Part shown: positions 20,374 to 28,835 of the stretch, piece after piece | Layout of the letters: each line of letters starts with the position of its first letter | Position numbering within the stretch: position 1 is the stretch's first letter | Source: Treponema sp. OMZ 838 | GTDB taxonomy: Bacteria; Spirochaetota; Spirochaetia; Treponematales; Treponemataceae | Reading direction: 5' to 3' | DNA length: 64,000 nt | Assembly (NCBI RefSeq): GCF_000775995.1 | Contig: NZ_CP009227.1 | Coordinates: 1,674,001-1,738,000 of the forward strand | Program-made: the position numbers and the translations under genes | The notes under the pieces: model-generated | What the model was told of the DNA's origin: nothing | Database searches by the model: none | What the model saw: the letters and a program-made list of their open reading frames with translations, nothing else

Positions 20374-20465
20374 ACAGGTTACCTTGAAGTGCGATGTTCT
20401 AAATCGTGCTATTTGTGCGATTTAGAACTCGTCTACCTGTTCCGCAACGCAGTTGCCGAACAGGT
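20372..20465. repeat. Structured repeat element, reverse-oriented copy after the helicase gene
   Basis: It starts at the helicase stop codon. Hairpin 2 of the family is present on the minus strand: CGA-GTTCTAAATCG with CGATTTAGAAC-A-TCG (20393-20431), keeping the bulged A. Hairpin 1 is ACCTGTTC with GAACAGGT (20435-20442, 20458-20465). A further GAACAGGT at 20372-20379 could compete for the same ACCTGTTC, so two folds are possible. Confidence 0.7.
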
Positions 20466-20510
20466 CTAATATGTCTATACTTCTAAGCAAAAACAATATC
20501 GGATACTCTT

Positions 20511-23500
20511 ATGAATAACATTACAAGACAAATTTTTCGTGCAGTATATGAAGGGAAGTGGCTCTATGTTGAGTACTGTAATAAAAAAAGTGAGCAAGTT
20601 TCTCGATTCTGGATAGGAATAAAAGACATTCTCAAAAATAAGGACGGAACATTGTACACTTTACAATGCAGTGGCCTCCATCTTCATACGTATACACTTG
20701 CAGATAATATGTTGCTTTCTGTAGAACGTATACTATCGGCAAGTATTGTAAATGGTACATATATGCCGATAAATCAACATCTTGTTGACGATATTGATTG
20801 TAATCCTGCAAAGTATGAATTACTATTTGATGGCTCTGCAAACTTCAAAATTCTCAATTACCTTGCGGATTGCAATAAATTTGAAAGTATTCCGTCATTA
20901 AACAATGATTTTTGCCTCATAGAAAATTTAGATGACAATGTCCTCCGCAGTAATTCACAAGAATATCGCTTATCTGATACGCAGTATCGAGAAATTGTTG
21001 ATGCGTTTAATAAAAAACTGAATATAAAGCAGAAAAAACATCAAATGGAGGGACAGCTGTGTCTAAATAAACTAAGCCTTTATACCCGGAAAGGGCTATA
21101 TGTACTTGCGTATCGTGAAATATTTTTAAATGTCGAGAAACATACATTAGAAATATCAAACGAAATTTCTTTTAATAAAGAATTCTATATGAATGCCGAT
21201 TCGGACGACGGTAAGATTGAAAGTATTCGTCGCTTTCTTGAACCATGTGAATTATATCTACTCAAAGATTTTGATAAAAACTTGCAAAAAATTGAAAACA
21301 TTATTCAGGAAAAAATTTCAAAAGAAAAAATAGATGATCGTCCGTATTTTTTATATTTACAACGAAATGTCAAAGTCAATCTTGAAAAAGAATATGAATC
21401 GATTCTGACTATGTATGAAACCGGTAAGGTCTCCATTCCAATACGTGCATTCTTCGGAGAACTGCATAGTATTGAAAAAAATGAAAATGATATACCTATA
21501 ACATTACTGAATAAAAAAATAAATCTTGATCAGCTGCTTTCCATACACAATGCAATGCATAGTCCTGTATCATATACGCAAGGACCGCCCGGAACGGGCA
21601 AAACCAATACAATAATAAACACTATTATCACCGCATTCTTTAACAATAAAACGGTTCTATTTTCTTCGTATAACAACCATCCAATCGATACTGTGTTTCA
21701 GACTTTAAGTTCACTGCAATATAAAAGACACTCCGGAAGTATCGATACTATACCATTTCCTGTTCTCCGCCTTGGCAGTAATGAGAAAGTCAAAGAAGCA
21801 TTAAACTATATAGAAACGCTGTATCAAAAATGTTCAAACATTACAATATATAGTACAACACTTGAACGAAATAAATACGATACGATAGAGCGAACAAAAA
21901 AACTATCGACATTGTTAAAAAATCATCAAGAAACGGTAGAACTTGCCGAACGAAAAGATACACTTGAAGCAATGCTTGAAAAAAACACAAGTATGGAAAT
22001 GCGGCTTGTTTTGGAAGGACAGCAGCTTAATGCAATCAGAAAGAAACTTAATGAAATCCCCAAGGTTTCCGATCAGGATGCTCTTAATCTTTTGGAAAAT
22101 GATGAAAATGAATTTCTAAAATATCTTTATTATATATCAGCAAGATATATCCAACAGCTCTCAGAACCGGAGTATGATGATCTTCGTCTTATTTTAAAAC
22201 TTGAAAAAGAGGAAGAGCGCATTACGGCTTTTAATAAATATACATCCGTCGATGATAATATTTGCAAACTGCAAAAGATTTTTCCGATTATTGCAACTAC
22301 TTGTATTTCGGCGCATAAAATCGGCAGTGGCAAACTTTGTTTTGATTGTACTATAATTGATGAAGCCAGTCAGTGTAATACAGCTCTATCGCTTATCCCG
22401 ATTATACGCGGTAAAACGCTTATGCTGGTTGGTGATCCGCAGCAGCTTAATCCGGTAATTACCTTGGATGAGAACATCAACAAAGCATTAAGAACAAAAT
22501 ACAGTATTCCTGACGATTACGATTATATTACAAATTCAATCTATAAAACTTTTTTAGCAAACGATTCAATCAGTGAAGAAATCTTACTTCATAATCATTA
22601 TCGTTGTAATAAAAAAATCATCCAATTCAATAATGAAAAATATTATAACAACCGGTTAAATATAGTATCAGAGTCTACGGTTTCGGAACCATTGGTATTT
22701 TATAACGTTGATAGTACAAGAACTAATTTTAAAAATACTTCCGAACAAGAAGCGGAAGCGATTGTACATTATATAAAAAATAATCCTGATAAAAGTATCG
22801 GGATTATTACTCCGTTTAGAAGTCAAAAGGAACAGATAGAATTTTCAATAAAGGAAGCTGGTATCAATCCCAAAAAATACAGTTGCGGAACGGTTCATGC
22901 ATTCCAAGGCGACGAAAAGGATGTTATTCTATTCTCACTCGCATTGACCGATACCACTAATAATAAAACTTACGAGTGGTTAAAAAATAATGGTGAGCTT
23001 ATCAATGTTGCAACATCCCGTGCAAAAGATCGCCTTGTGATATTTTCAAATAATACTGTTCTTAATCAGCTGCACCGGAATGCAGAGAAGACAAAATCAG
23101 ACGATATCTATGAACTTGCGGAATATGTAAAAGCAAAGGGCTCATACAAGATAACAAACTGTACAAATGATTCGCGAGCACTTGGTACAAAACCGTATAA
23201 AACGGAAACAGAAGACGCTTTTTTGGAAACATTGAACCATGCACTTTCAATTATTTCTTTAAAAAATAAAAAATACTGCGTCGAAACAGAAGTACAAGCT
23301 TCGCATATTTTTAAACCGGGGACGGTTCATCGGGACTATTTTTTTCGATGCAGTTTTGATTTTGTGATTTATAAAATCGGCTATAGAAATAAGAAAGAAC
23401 CAATCCTTGCGATTGAATTAAACGGACGAGAGCATTATAATAATGCGACCATAAAAGATAATGACACGAAGAAAAAAGATATTTGCAAAGAGCAAGGATT

Positions 23501-23600
23501 TACCCTTATTCCTGTAGAAAATTCTTATGCTCGGCGGTACAACTATATCAAAGATATATTAGCCGGATATTTTGGTCAGGCGCCCGATTCATATAAGTAG
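20511..23600 (+). CDS. Superfamily 1 (UPF1-like) helicase with C-terminal DUF2726-like nuclease domain
   Basis: 1029 residues, clearly richer in A+T than its neighbours, which suggests transfer. Residues 1-330 are unassigned. The SF1 helicase follows: GPPGTGKT (about 357), IIDEASQCN (about 616), VGDPQQLNPV (about 640), HYRCNKKI, GTVHAFQGDEKDVILFS and VATSRAKDRLVIF (motif VI). From about 900 a domain with DFVIYK, LAIELNGREHY and a D..KK..C.E.GF..I pattern resembles DUF2726 and related PD-(D/E)XK/Vsr-fold nucleases. It follows the TerB/BrxD/helicase operon after a repeat element. Probably a defence helicase-nuclease; inclusion in the same system is inferred only from position. Confidence 0.78.
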   Translation: MNNITRQIFRAVYEGKWLYVEYCNKKSEQVSRFWIGIKDILKNKDGTLYTLQCSGLHLHTYTLADNMLLSVERILSASIVNGTYMPINQHLVDDIDCNPAKYELLFDGSANFKILNYLADCNKFESIPSLNNDFCLIENLDDNVLRSNSQEYRLSDTQYREIVDAFNKKLNIKQKKHQMEGQLCLNKLSLYTRKGLYVLAYREIFLNVEKHTLEISNEISFNKEFYMNADSDDGKIESIRRFLEPCELYLLKDFDKNLQKIENIIQEKISKEKIDDRPYFLYLQRNVKVNLEKEYESILTMYETGKVSIPIRAFFGELHSIEKNENDIPITLLNKKINLDQLLSIHNAMHSPVSYTQGPPGTGKTNTIINTIITAFFNNKTVLFSSYNNHPIDTVFQTLSSLQYKRHSGSIDTIPFPVLRLGSNEKVKEALNYIETLYQKCSNITIYSTTLERNKYDTIERTKKLSTLLKNHQETVELAERKDTLEAMLEKNTSMEMRLVLEGQQLNAIRKKLNEIPKVSDQDALNLLENDENEFLKYLYYISARYIQQLSEPEYDDLRLILKLEKEEERITAFNKYTSVDDNICKLQKIFPIIATTCISAHKIGSGKLCFDCTIIDEASQCNTALSLIPIIRGKTLMLVGDPQQLNPVITLDENINKALRTKYSIPDDYDYITNSIYKTFLANDSISEEILLHNHYRCNKKIIQFNNEKYYNNRLNIVSESTVSEPLVFYNVDSTRTNFKNTSEQEAEAIVHYIKNNPDKSIGIITPFRSQKEQIEFSIKEAGINPKKYSCGTVHAFQGDEKDVILFSLALTDTTNNKTYEWLKNNGELINVATSRAKDRLVIFSNNTVLNQLHRNAEKTKSDDIYELAEYVKAKGSYKITNCTNDSRALGTKPYKTETEDAFLETLNHALSIISLKNKKYCVETEVQASHIFKPGTVHRDYFFRCSFDFVIYKIGYRNKKEPILAIELNGREHYNNATIKDNDTKKKDICKEQGFTLIPVENSYARRYNYIKDILAGYFGQAPDSYK

Positions 23601-23611
23601 ACAGATTGTTA

Positions 23612-23767
23612 ATGGTGTATATAATTAGTCCATCGGTTGGTGCACCGAGTGAGACGGCAAGTGCGATTTTTCTTTCTGTCAGAGCTTTGCCTTTTGATCC
23701 GTATGCCCAGCCATTTATTTATAATCTCTATGCGAACATGCTGTTAAAAAAACAAGACAGCGTATAG
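23612..23767 (+). CDS. Possible 51-residue small ORF
   Basis: ATG 23612 to TAG 23765-23767, reading MVYIISPSVGAPSETASAIF and on to LLKKQDSV. It ends just before the ribosome-binding site of the flavin reductase gene. No family is recognised and there is no clear ribosome-binding site. It could be a gene remnant or chance. Confidence 0.2.
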   Translation: MVYIISPSVGAPSETASAIFLSVRALPFDPYAQPFIYNLYANMLLKKQDSV

Positions 23768-23776
23768 GAGGACACA

Positions 23777-24361
23777 ATGCAGAGCCATACAAAAAAAGAG
23801 CTGGGAGTTCATCCGTTTTTATTCCCGATGCCCGTACTCATGATAGCGACTTACGGTGAGGATGGAAAAGTTGATGTAATGAATATGGCATGGGGCAGTA
23901 TCTGTGCAGAAAATATGGTTTTGATGAATCTTGATGAAAAACATAAGACTGCGGCGAATCTCAAGTACAAAAAAGCGTTCACCCTCAGTGTTGCGGATAT
24001 CCCTCATATCGAGGAAGCGGATTTCTTTGGTATTGCAAGCGGAAATACGATGCCGGATAAATTTGAACGCAGCGGCTTAACGGCGGTTAAGAGCGCCAAG
24101 GTGGACGCACCGATTATCCAAGAGTTTCCCCTTACGCTTGAGTGCAAAGTAGTAGAGATAAAAAATGCAGTGTTCGGCTTTTACGTTGTCGGGGAAATCG
24201 TCGGAGTTCTTGCAGATGAGGCTGTTTTAAACGAAAAGGGCAAAGTTGAACCGTCAAAGCTCAATGCATTCATTTTTGATCAATTCCAAAACGGCTATTA
24301 TGCCATCGGAGAAAAAGTCGGCCAAGCATGGAAGTCAGGCGTAGATTTGATGAAAAAATAG
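23777..24361 (+). CDS. Flavin reductase-like (flavoredoxin family) FMN-binding protein
   Basis: 194 residues, typical length. The split-barrel FMN-binding pattern is visible: PVLMIATYGEDGKVDVMNMAWGS near the N-terminus, then EADFFGIASGNTMPDKFERSGL, then LECKVVEI and a final GYYAIGEKVGQAW. Members bind FMN and act as flavin reductases or flavoredoxins in electron transfer. The redox partner is unknown. The start is supported by TAGGAGG upstream. A terminator follows at 24384. Confidence 0.85.
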   Translation: MQSHTKKELGVHPFLFPMPVLMIATYGEDGKVDVMNMAWGSICAENMVLMNLDEKHKTAANLKYKKAFTLSVADIPHIEEADFFGIASGNTMPDKFERSGLTAVKSAKVDAPIIQEFPLTLECKVVEIKNAVFGFYVVGEIVGVLADEAVLNEKGKVEPSKLNAFIFDQFQNGYYAIGEKVGQAWKSGVDLMKK

Positions 24362-24383
24362 CCTGATGCGTTTACCTCCCTTT

Positions 24384-24418
24384 TGTGCGAAATTTTATCC
24401 AAAATTTCGCACATTTTT
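24384..24418 (+). terminator. Terminator after the flavin reductase gene
   Basis: Perfect 13-bp arms TGTGCGAAATTTT / AAAATTTCGCACA (24384-24396, 24401-24413) with loop ATCC and five T's. It shares its core with the dnaK terminator. It also sits inside a larger inverted repeat formed by CCTGATGCGTTTACC (24362-24376) and GGTAAACGCATCAGG (24429-24443). Confidence 0.85.
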
Positions 24419-24427
24419 CCAGTAGAC

Positions 24428-24567
24428 GGGTAAACGCATCAGGGAAATAGCTCCAATTCTGCAAAATATATAGGCTGGGAGACCATTTGAGCTGCGTAGC
24501 AGCGAAACTCTGGTTGAACAGCCTATATATTTTGCAGGGCTGTCACAACTGCCTGATGCGTTTGCCC
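24428..24567. repeat. Structured repeat element, copy 2
   Basis: Outer arms GGGTAAACGCATCAGG (24428-24443) and CCTGATGCGTTTGCCC (24552-24567) pair over 16 bp with one G-U. The inner arms (24459-24477 and 24519-24537) pair perfectly over 19 bp. Then comes the same GA/GA loop, GACCA/TGGTT, and an apical hairpin GCTGC-GTA-GCAGC. Compared with copy 1, nearly every stem position differs while pairing is kept; the loops GAGACCATTTGAG and TCTGGTTGAAC are invariant. It fills the gap before the symporter gene. Confidence 0.85.
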
Positions 24568-24617
24568 ATAGCGTGCGGCGTTGACGCAGTACAATCTTTG
24601 GGTTACACTCAGTCGTT

Positions 24618-25853
24618 ATGAAAATTTGGTTGAAATATTTTATCGGTATTGTGCTGGGGGTAACCTTTGCTCTTGTCGCCGGTGCCGAAAATACGCTATT
24701 TGTACAGGCTGTAGACTTTTTATCAAAAGCAGCGATACAGTTCGGAAGGTATGCCCTCTATCCGGCAGTTTTTTTCGGATTTACGCTCAGTATCTTTGAA
24801 TTACGTGAAAATAGAAGTCTGCTCAAAGTTGCGATTATTACAAGCCTCATTATCTGCGGTACCGCATTATTATTGTCCTGTATCGGATTAATATCCGTAC
24901 TTATTCATACACCCGCTCGTATACCTATTTTTGTAGAAGGCATATCCGATGTGCAAGTTCTTGGTGTGAAAGAATCGCTATTACAATTACTTCCTTCCAG
25001 CTCGTTCGAAGCACTGATAAATGGAACCTATATCCTACCGCTTTGCATTTTCGGCGGATTTGCAGGAGCCGGCTGCGCCGTTGATAGAAATATTGCGAAG
25101 CCGACCATCACGCTTATCGATTCCTTGGCGCGGATTTCTTATGCGGTACTGGTCTTTTTTGTGGATATGCTGGTATTCGGTATGGTAGCCGTTTCGTCCT
25201 ACTGGGTAATTAAATTTCACGAAATGCTCTTGACTGCGGTTTTTGCCGATTTTGCAATTCTGCTTATTGTCGATCTATTGATTATCGCACTTGTTATTTA
25301 TCCCGCATTATTGAAAATCTTTTGCCGCGATATCAATCCGTATCGCGTTCTCTATGCAAGCCTCGCACCCATGATGGCAGCTTTTTTTTCACAGGATACC
25401 CATGTCGCGCTCAGTGTATTGCTGCGTCACTCCAACGAAAGCCTCGGTGTACGCCGGCGCATTTCCTCCGTTGCCCTTCCTGTTTTCTCCATTTTCGGGA
25501 GAGCGGGTTCGGCTTTAGTCATTACCGTCAGTTTTGTTGTGATTTTAAAATCTTATTCGATTAATGTATTTAGGATAGCTTTTAGCGATATATTTTGGCT
25601 TGTGGGATATGCCTCTCTCTTTTCATGTTTGCTCGGACGGTTTTCTATCGGGGGAACATATATTGCGCTGACCTCCTTGTGTATGCTTTACGGACGAGGC
25701 TTTGAATCGGGGTATTTGATTTTACGTCCGGCTGCCTTTTTTATCAGCTCCATCGCGGCAGCAATTAACGCGTTAACTGCAATAACGGGAACCTATATAA
25801 CAGCGTATCGATTCAACATGACCGGCAGAAAAGATTTACGATTCTTTATTTAA
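24618..25853 (+). CDS. Dicarboxylate/amino acid:cation symporter family protein (DAACS, GltP-like)
   Basis: 411 residues with about eight hydrophobic segments. It starts MKIWLKYFIGIVLGVTFAL, as in glutamate/dicarboxylate:H+/Na+ symporters, and contains a serine-rich reentrant-like stretch, ALVITVSFVVILKSY, plus a conserved HP2-like region (SIGGTYIALTSLCMLYG). It imports acidic amino acids or C4-dicarboxylates with Na+ or H+. Substrate specificity cannot be assigned because the diagnostic motifs are diverged. No good ribosome-binding site precedes the ATG. Confidence 0.8.
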   Translation: MKIWLKYFIGIVLGVTFALVAGAENTLFVQAVDFLSKAAIQFGRYALYPAVFFGFTLSIFELRENRSLLKVAIITSLIICGTALLLSCIGLISVLIHTPARIPIFVEGISDVQVLGVKESLLQLLPSSSFEALINGTYILPLCIFGGFAGAGCAVDRNIAKPTITLIDSLARISYAVLVFFVDMLVFGMVAVSSYWVIKFHEMLLTAVFADFAILLIVDLLIIALVIYPALLKIFCRDINPYRVLYASLAPMMAAFFSQDTHVALSVLLRHSNESLGVRRRISSVALPVFSIFGRAGSALVITVSFVVILKSYSINVFRIAFSDIFWLVGYASLFSCLLGRFSIGGTYIALTSLCMLYGRGFESGYLILRPAAFFISSIAAAINALTAITGTYITAYRFNMTGRKDLRFFI

Positions 25854-25865
25854 CCGAAGCCGGTA

Positions 25866-27248
25866 TTGAAGTGTAAAATTATGGAACAAAAATTTCCCGT
25901 TCCTTCTCTACTCAAAGAAATCAGCGGATATTTCCATGAAGCGGGCTTTTCCGCATATCTCGTAGGCGGGGCTGTCCGCGATTTTTTCTTAAAGAAAAAA
26001 GCAAGTGATTGGGATATTGCAACCGATGCGCAACCGCAGGAAGTAATGCGCTTATTCCGGCGGACAATTCCCACCGGAATAGAACACGGTACCGTTACCA
26101 TCATCTATAAAAATAAGCATATCGAATGTACAACCTTCCGTACCGAAACAGATTATATCGACGGACGGCACCCTGCAGCGGTTGCATATACGGCAAGCAT
26201 AGAAGCAGACCTTGCCCGCCGCGATTTTACGATGAATGCCATTGCAGTTTCTCTTCCTGACGGAGAAATCGTTGATCCCTTTAACGGCGGAGCGGATATC
26301 CGTGCAGGGCGGATTCAAACAGTTGGGAATCCGCTCGACCGATTTTTAGAAGATGGTTTGCGCCCCGTCCGTGCGGTTCGCTTTGCAGCGCAGCTCGGCT
26401 TTACCGTCGATACGGGAACATTGCAAGCAATCCCGCAGGCGCTGCATATCACCAAAAAAATCTCGATTGAACGATTCCGCGAAGAGTTTACAAAAATGCT
26501 CAGCTGTCAAATTCCGCTTACCGGCTTGCGGCTAATGGAAAGCACAGGGCTGCTGAATCTCTTTATTCCGGAACTGATGGAATGCCGCGGCATCGGGCAG
26601 GGAAGCTATCATCACTTTGATGTACTCGACCATAGCTTTCTGGTGTGCAATGCCTGCCCTGCCGGAATGGAACATATCCATATCCGGCTCGCGGGGCTTT
26701 TCCACGATATCGGGAAGCCCGCTGCCCGCAAGGAAGCGGCGGACGGCAGCTGTACCTTTTACCGCCACGAGGCTGTCTCCGAAAAAATGACCCGCAGCAT
26801 TATGCGGCGTCTGAAATATTCCAATGCCGAAATAGAAAAGACTGCTCATTTAGTTGCCGAACACATGTTTCATTATGACCCTTCATGGACTGACGCCGCC
26901 GTTCGCCGTTTTATCGTCCGCGTTGGGAAAGAAAATATCGATGATTTATTTGCGTTACGAAAAGCGGATGTTTTCGGGCTCACCGGTACGTATGCAGAGC
27001 CGAACTTTCTTGTAGAATTTACGGCCCGGATTGATACGCTCCTCAAAGAGGATGGAGCATACAGCCTTAAAGATTTAGCGGTTAACGGAAAAGATTTAAT
27101 GGCGATCGGTATTCCCGCGGGAAAATACCTCGGTCTGGTTTTGCATGATCTTTTGGAAACGGTATTGGATGATCCTGCGCAAAACACTAAAGAGGCGCTC
27201 TTACCCATTGCCGCAGCGCTCTATGAGCGGATACAACGGTTTCAATAG
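25866..27248 (+). CDS. cca: CCA tRNA nucleotidyltransferase / poly(A) polymerase family
   Basis: 460 residues. The nucleotidyltransferase head domain has YLVGGAVRDFFL, then SDWDIATDA with the DxD-type metal-binding pair, and RRDFTMNAIA. The neck follows (EDGLRPVRAVRFAAQLGF). An HD domain, LAGLFHDIGKPAARKE, lies near residue 280. It adds or repairs the tRNA 3' CCA; neither tRNA in this window encodes CCA, so the cell needs this activity. The listed start is TTG 25866; ATG 25881 is an alternative. Confidence 0.9.
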   Translation: MKCKIMEQKFPVPSLLKEISGYFHEAGFSAYLVGGAVRDFFLKKKASDWDIATDAQPQEVMRLFRRTIPTGIEHGTVTIIYKNKHIECTTFRTETDYIDGRHPAAVAYTASIEADLARRDFTMNAIAVSLPDGEIVDPFNGGADIRAGRIQTVGNPLDRFLEDGLRPVRAVRFAAQLGFTVDTGTLQAIPQALHITKKISIERFREEFTKMLSCQIPLTGLRLMESTGLLNLFIPELMECRGIGQGSYHHFDVLDHSFLVCNACPAGMEHIHIRLAGLFHDIGKPAARKEAADGSCTFYRHEAVSEKMTRSIMRRLKYSNAEIEKTAHLVAEHMFHYDPSWTDAAVRRFIVRVGKENIDDLFALRKADVFGLTGTYAEPNFLVEFTARIDTLLKEDGAYSLKDLAVNGKDLMAIGIPAGKYLGLVLHDLLETVLDDPAQNTKEALLPIAAALYERIQRFQ

Positions 27249-27312
27249 GCGATGACGTTTTTAGTTTTTACATTGCATGGATTGGATGTAGCCGTTAGGG
27301 TTTTCAATTTTG

Positions 27313-28146
27313 CTACTGCTTAATGGAATAACAGCCGCCCTCTTCTGCAACAAAACCTTCGCGGATGAGACCTTCGAGCGCTTTATCGAAGAGGAGCTTT
27401 TCCGTCTGAGTATTGTTGTACAGCTCTGCATATCCTTGGTTATTGTGTGCCGTCAGTGTTCTGATTACTGCGCCGCGCGCTTGCCGTACCGACCCTTCAA
27501 ACTTGGACTGTTTGGTATAATGCCTGCTTTTTCTGTTCGGATTGACGGTCTTCTTTTTTAATTCTGCGCCGTAATCCATCAGCGCGTAGTACCAAAGCCG
27601 CGGATTTTCTTTATACAGCGAGGCTTCGATATGAGGGAATAATTCTTTATCGCTGATATCGGTTTTGTCCTTAAAAAAGAAAAAGATAAACACCGCGCGG
27701 ATATTTGTTTCGATAAATGCATTGGGTTTATTGTAGGCGAATGTCGAAATCGCGGCAGCCGTGTAGGGGCCGATACCCGAAAGTGTTTGAAGCTTTTCAG
27801 GAGCATCGGGAACAACGCCGCCGTATTCGCTCACAATGGTCTGTGCACACTGGTGTAAAAAACGCGCGCGGCGGTTGTATCCGAGACCTACCCACTGCTC
27901 AAGCACCTGCACGAGGGAGGCTTCCGCAAGGTCTTGCACCGTGGGGAATACTTCAAGCCAGCGGTTGTATTTTTCTACCACCCGCTCGGTCTGCGTTTGC
28001 TGCAGCATAAATTCAGACACAAGAATAGAATACGGATCATTTGTCGTGCGCCACGGAAAAGATCGCCCATGTGCAGTATAGTAATCTAAAATCGCTTTTT
28101 GAAAATCGGAGTAGTCGGGTGTGTGTATAGATTCAAAAGTGTTCAT
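27313..28146 (-). CDS. mutY: A/G-specific adenine glycosylase (MutY-like) without an iron-sulfur cluster
   Basis: 277 residues, shorter than E. coli MutY. The N-terminal motif FPWRTTNDPYSILVSEFMLQQTQTERV carries the catalytic Glu, and the helix-hairpin-helix LQTLSGIGPYTAAAISTF is intact. The usual LDGNVKRV Asp region reads FIETNIRAVF, i.e. Glu at that position. The C-x6-C-x2-C-x5-C cluster expected after MDYGAELKKKT is missing; no cysteines occur there. The C-terminal MutT-like domain is also reduced. It should remove adenine opposite 8-oxoguanine. The nearby endonuclease III keeps its cluster. Confidence 0.82.
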   Translation of the reverse strand: MNTFESIHTPDYSDFQKAILDYYTAHGRSFPWRTTNDPYSILVSEFMLQQTQTERVVEKYNRWLEVFPTVQDLAEASLVQVLEQWVGLGYNRRARFLHQCAQTIVSEYGGVVPDAPEKLQTLSGIGPYTAAAISTFAYNKPNAFIETNIRAVFIFFFFKDKTDISDKELFPHIEASLYKENPRLWYYALMDYGAELKKKTVNPNRKSRHYTKQSKFEGSVRQARGAVIRTLTAHNNQGYAELYNNTQTEKLLFDKALEGLIREGFVAEEGGCYSIKQ

Positions 28147-28244
28147 AGGTTTTCTATTACAGGAATAATGTGCATAAACTTACGGTTATAGGATGGATAT
28201 CCATTCATCTTGCTCACTAATGCTCAGTTTATGATATGCTTTTG

Positions 28245-28835
28245 TTATACATCCAATTTCGGAACAATGAGCGAACGCCGTAAAAGTTCGTCTATGATAA
28301 GCTCTACAATGAGATCGGGGGTATAATGCTCCGTATCGATCAGCATATCGGCAAAGGCATAATCGGTGTTATCGATATTGTACAGTTCTTTGTACCGGCG
28401 GGTGTCGTCGCTGTCCCGCATCGCGGTAAACTCTTTGATATGTTCAAGGCTTCCGCCCTCTCGTTGAAAGATACGCCCGGCACGCACTTCATCAGAAGCA
28501 TAGAGATACACTTTTAAATCCGCCTCTTTCAGCATCCAAATTGCAAGGCGGGAACCCAGTACACACGATGATTTCAGCGCCTGCTCAACTTGGCGGCTAT
28601 CGACAATACGGTCAAAACTGAAATCGGTCTTCGCTTGCTCAATGACTTTCTTTAACGGCATATCCAATTCTTTTGCAAGATTCCTAAAGGTATAATTGAT
28701 GCACGGAATACCCAACGTGTCAGCCAGCAAGGTAGAAACTGTCGTGTTGCCGCAGCCGGAAGCGCCTGAGATTGCAATGCGCAGCTCTTTTTTTGCGGGA
28801 ATAGCGTACTTGTGTTTCATCAGTGTATCCCTCAT
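28245..28835 (-). CDS. Cytidylate kinase-like P-loop protein
   Basis: 196 residues. The P-loop is ISGASGCGNTTVSTLLA, where a Gly-Asn replaces the usual Gly-Lys, so nucleotide binding may be altered. It continues with LGIPCINYTFRNLAKE, as in the cytidylate-kinase-like family (AAA_26/Cmk2). The C-terminus has a D..R..L....T.Y pattern (MRDSDDTRRYKELYNID). It overlaps the upstream yicC by 4 bases (ATGA at 28832-28835), so murC-yicC-this gene form one operon. A second ATG lies five codons in. Confidence 0.75.
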   Translation of the reverse strand: MRDTLMKHKYAIPAKKELRIAISGASGCGNTTVSTLLADTLGIPCINYTFRNLAKELDMPLKKVIEQAKTDFSFDRIVDSRQVEQALKSSCVLGSRLAIWMLKEADLKVYLYASDEVRAGRIFQREGGSLEHIKEFTAMRDSDDTRRYKELYNIDNTDYAFADMLIDTEHYTPDLIVELIIDELLRRSLIVPKLDV

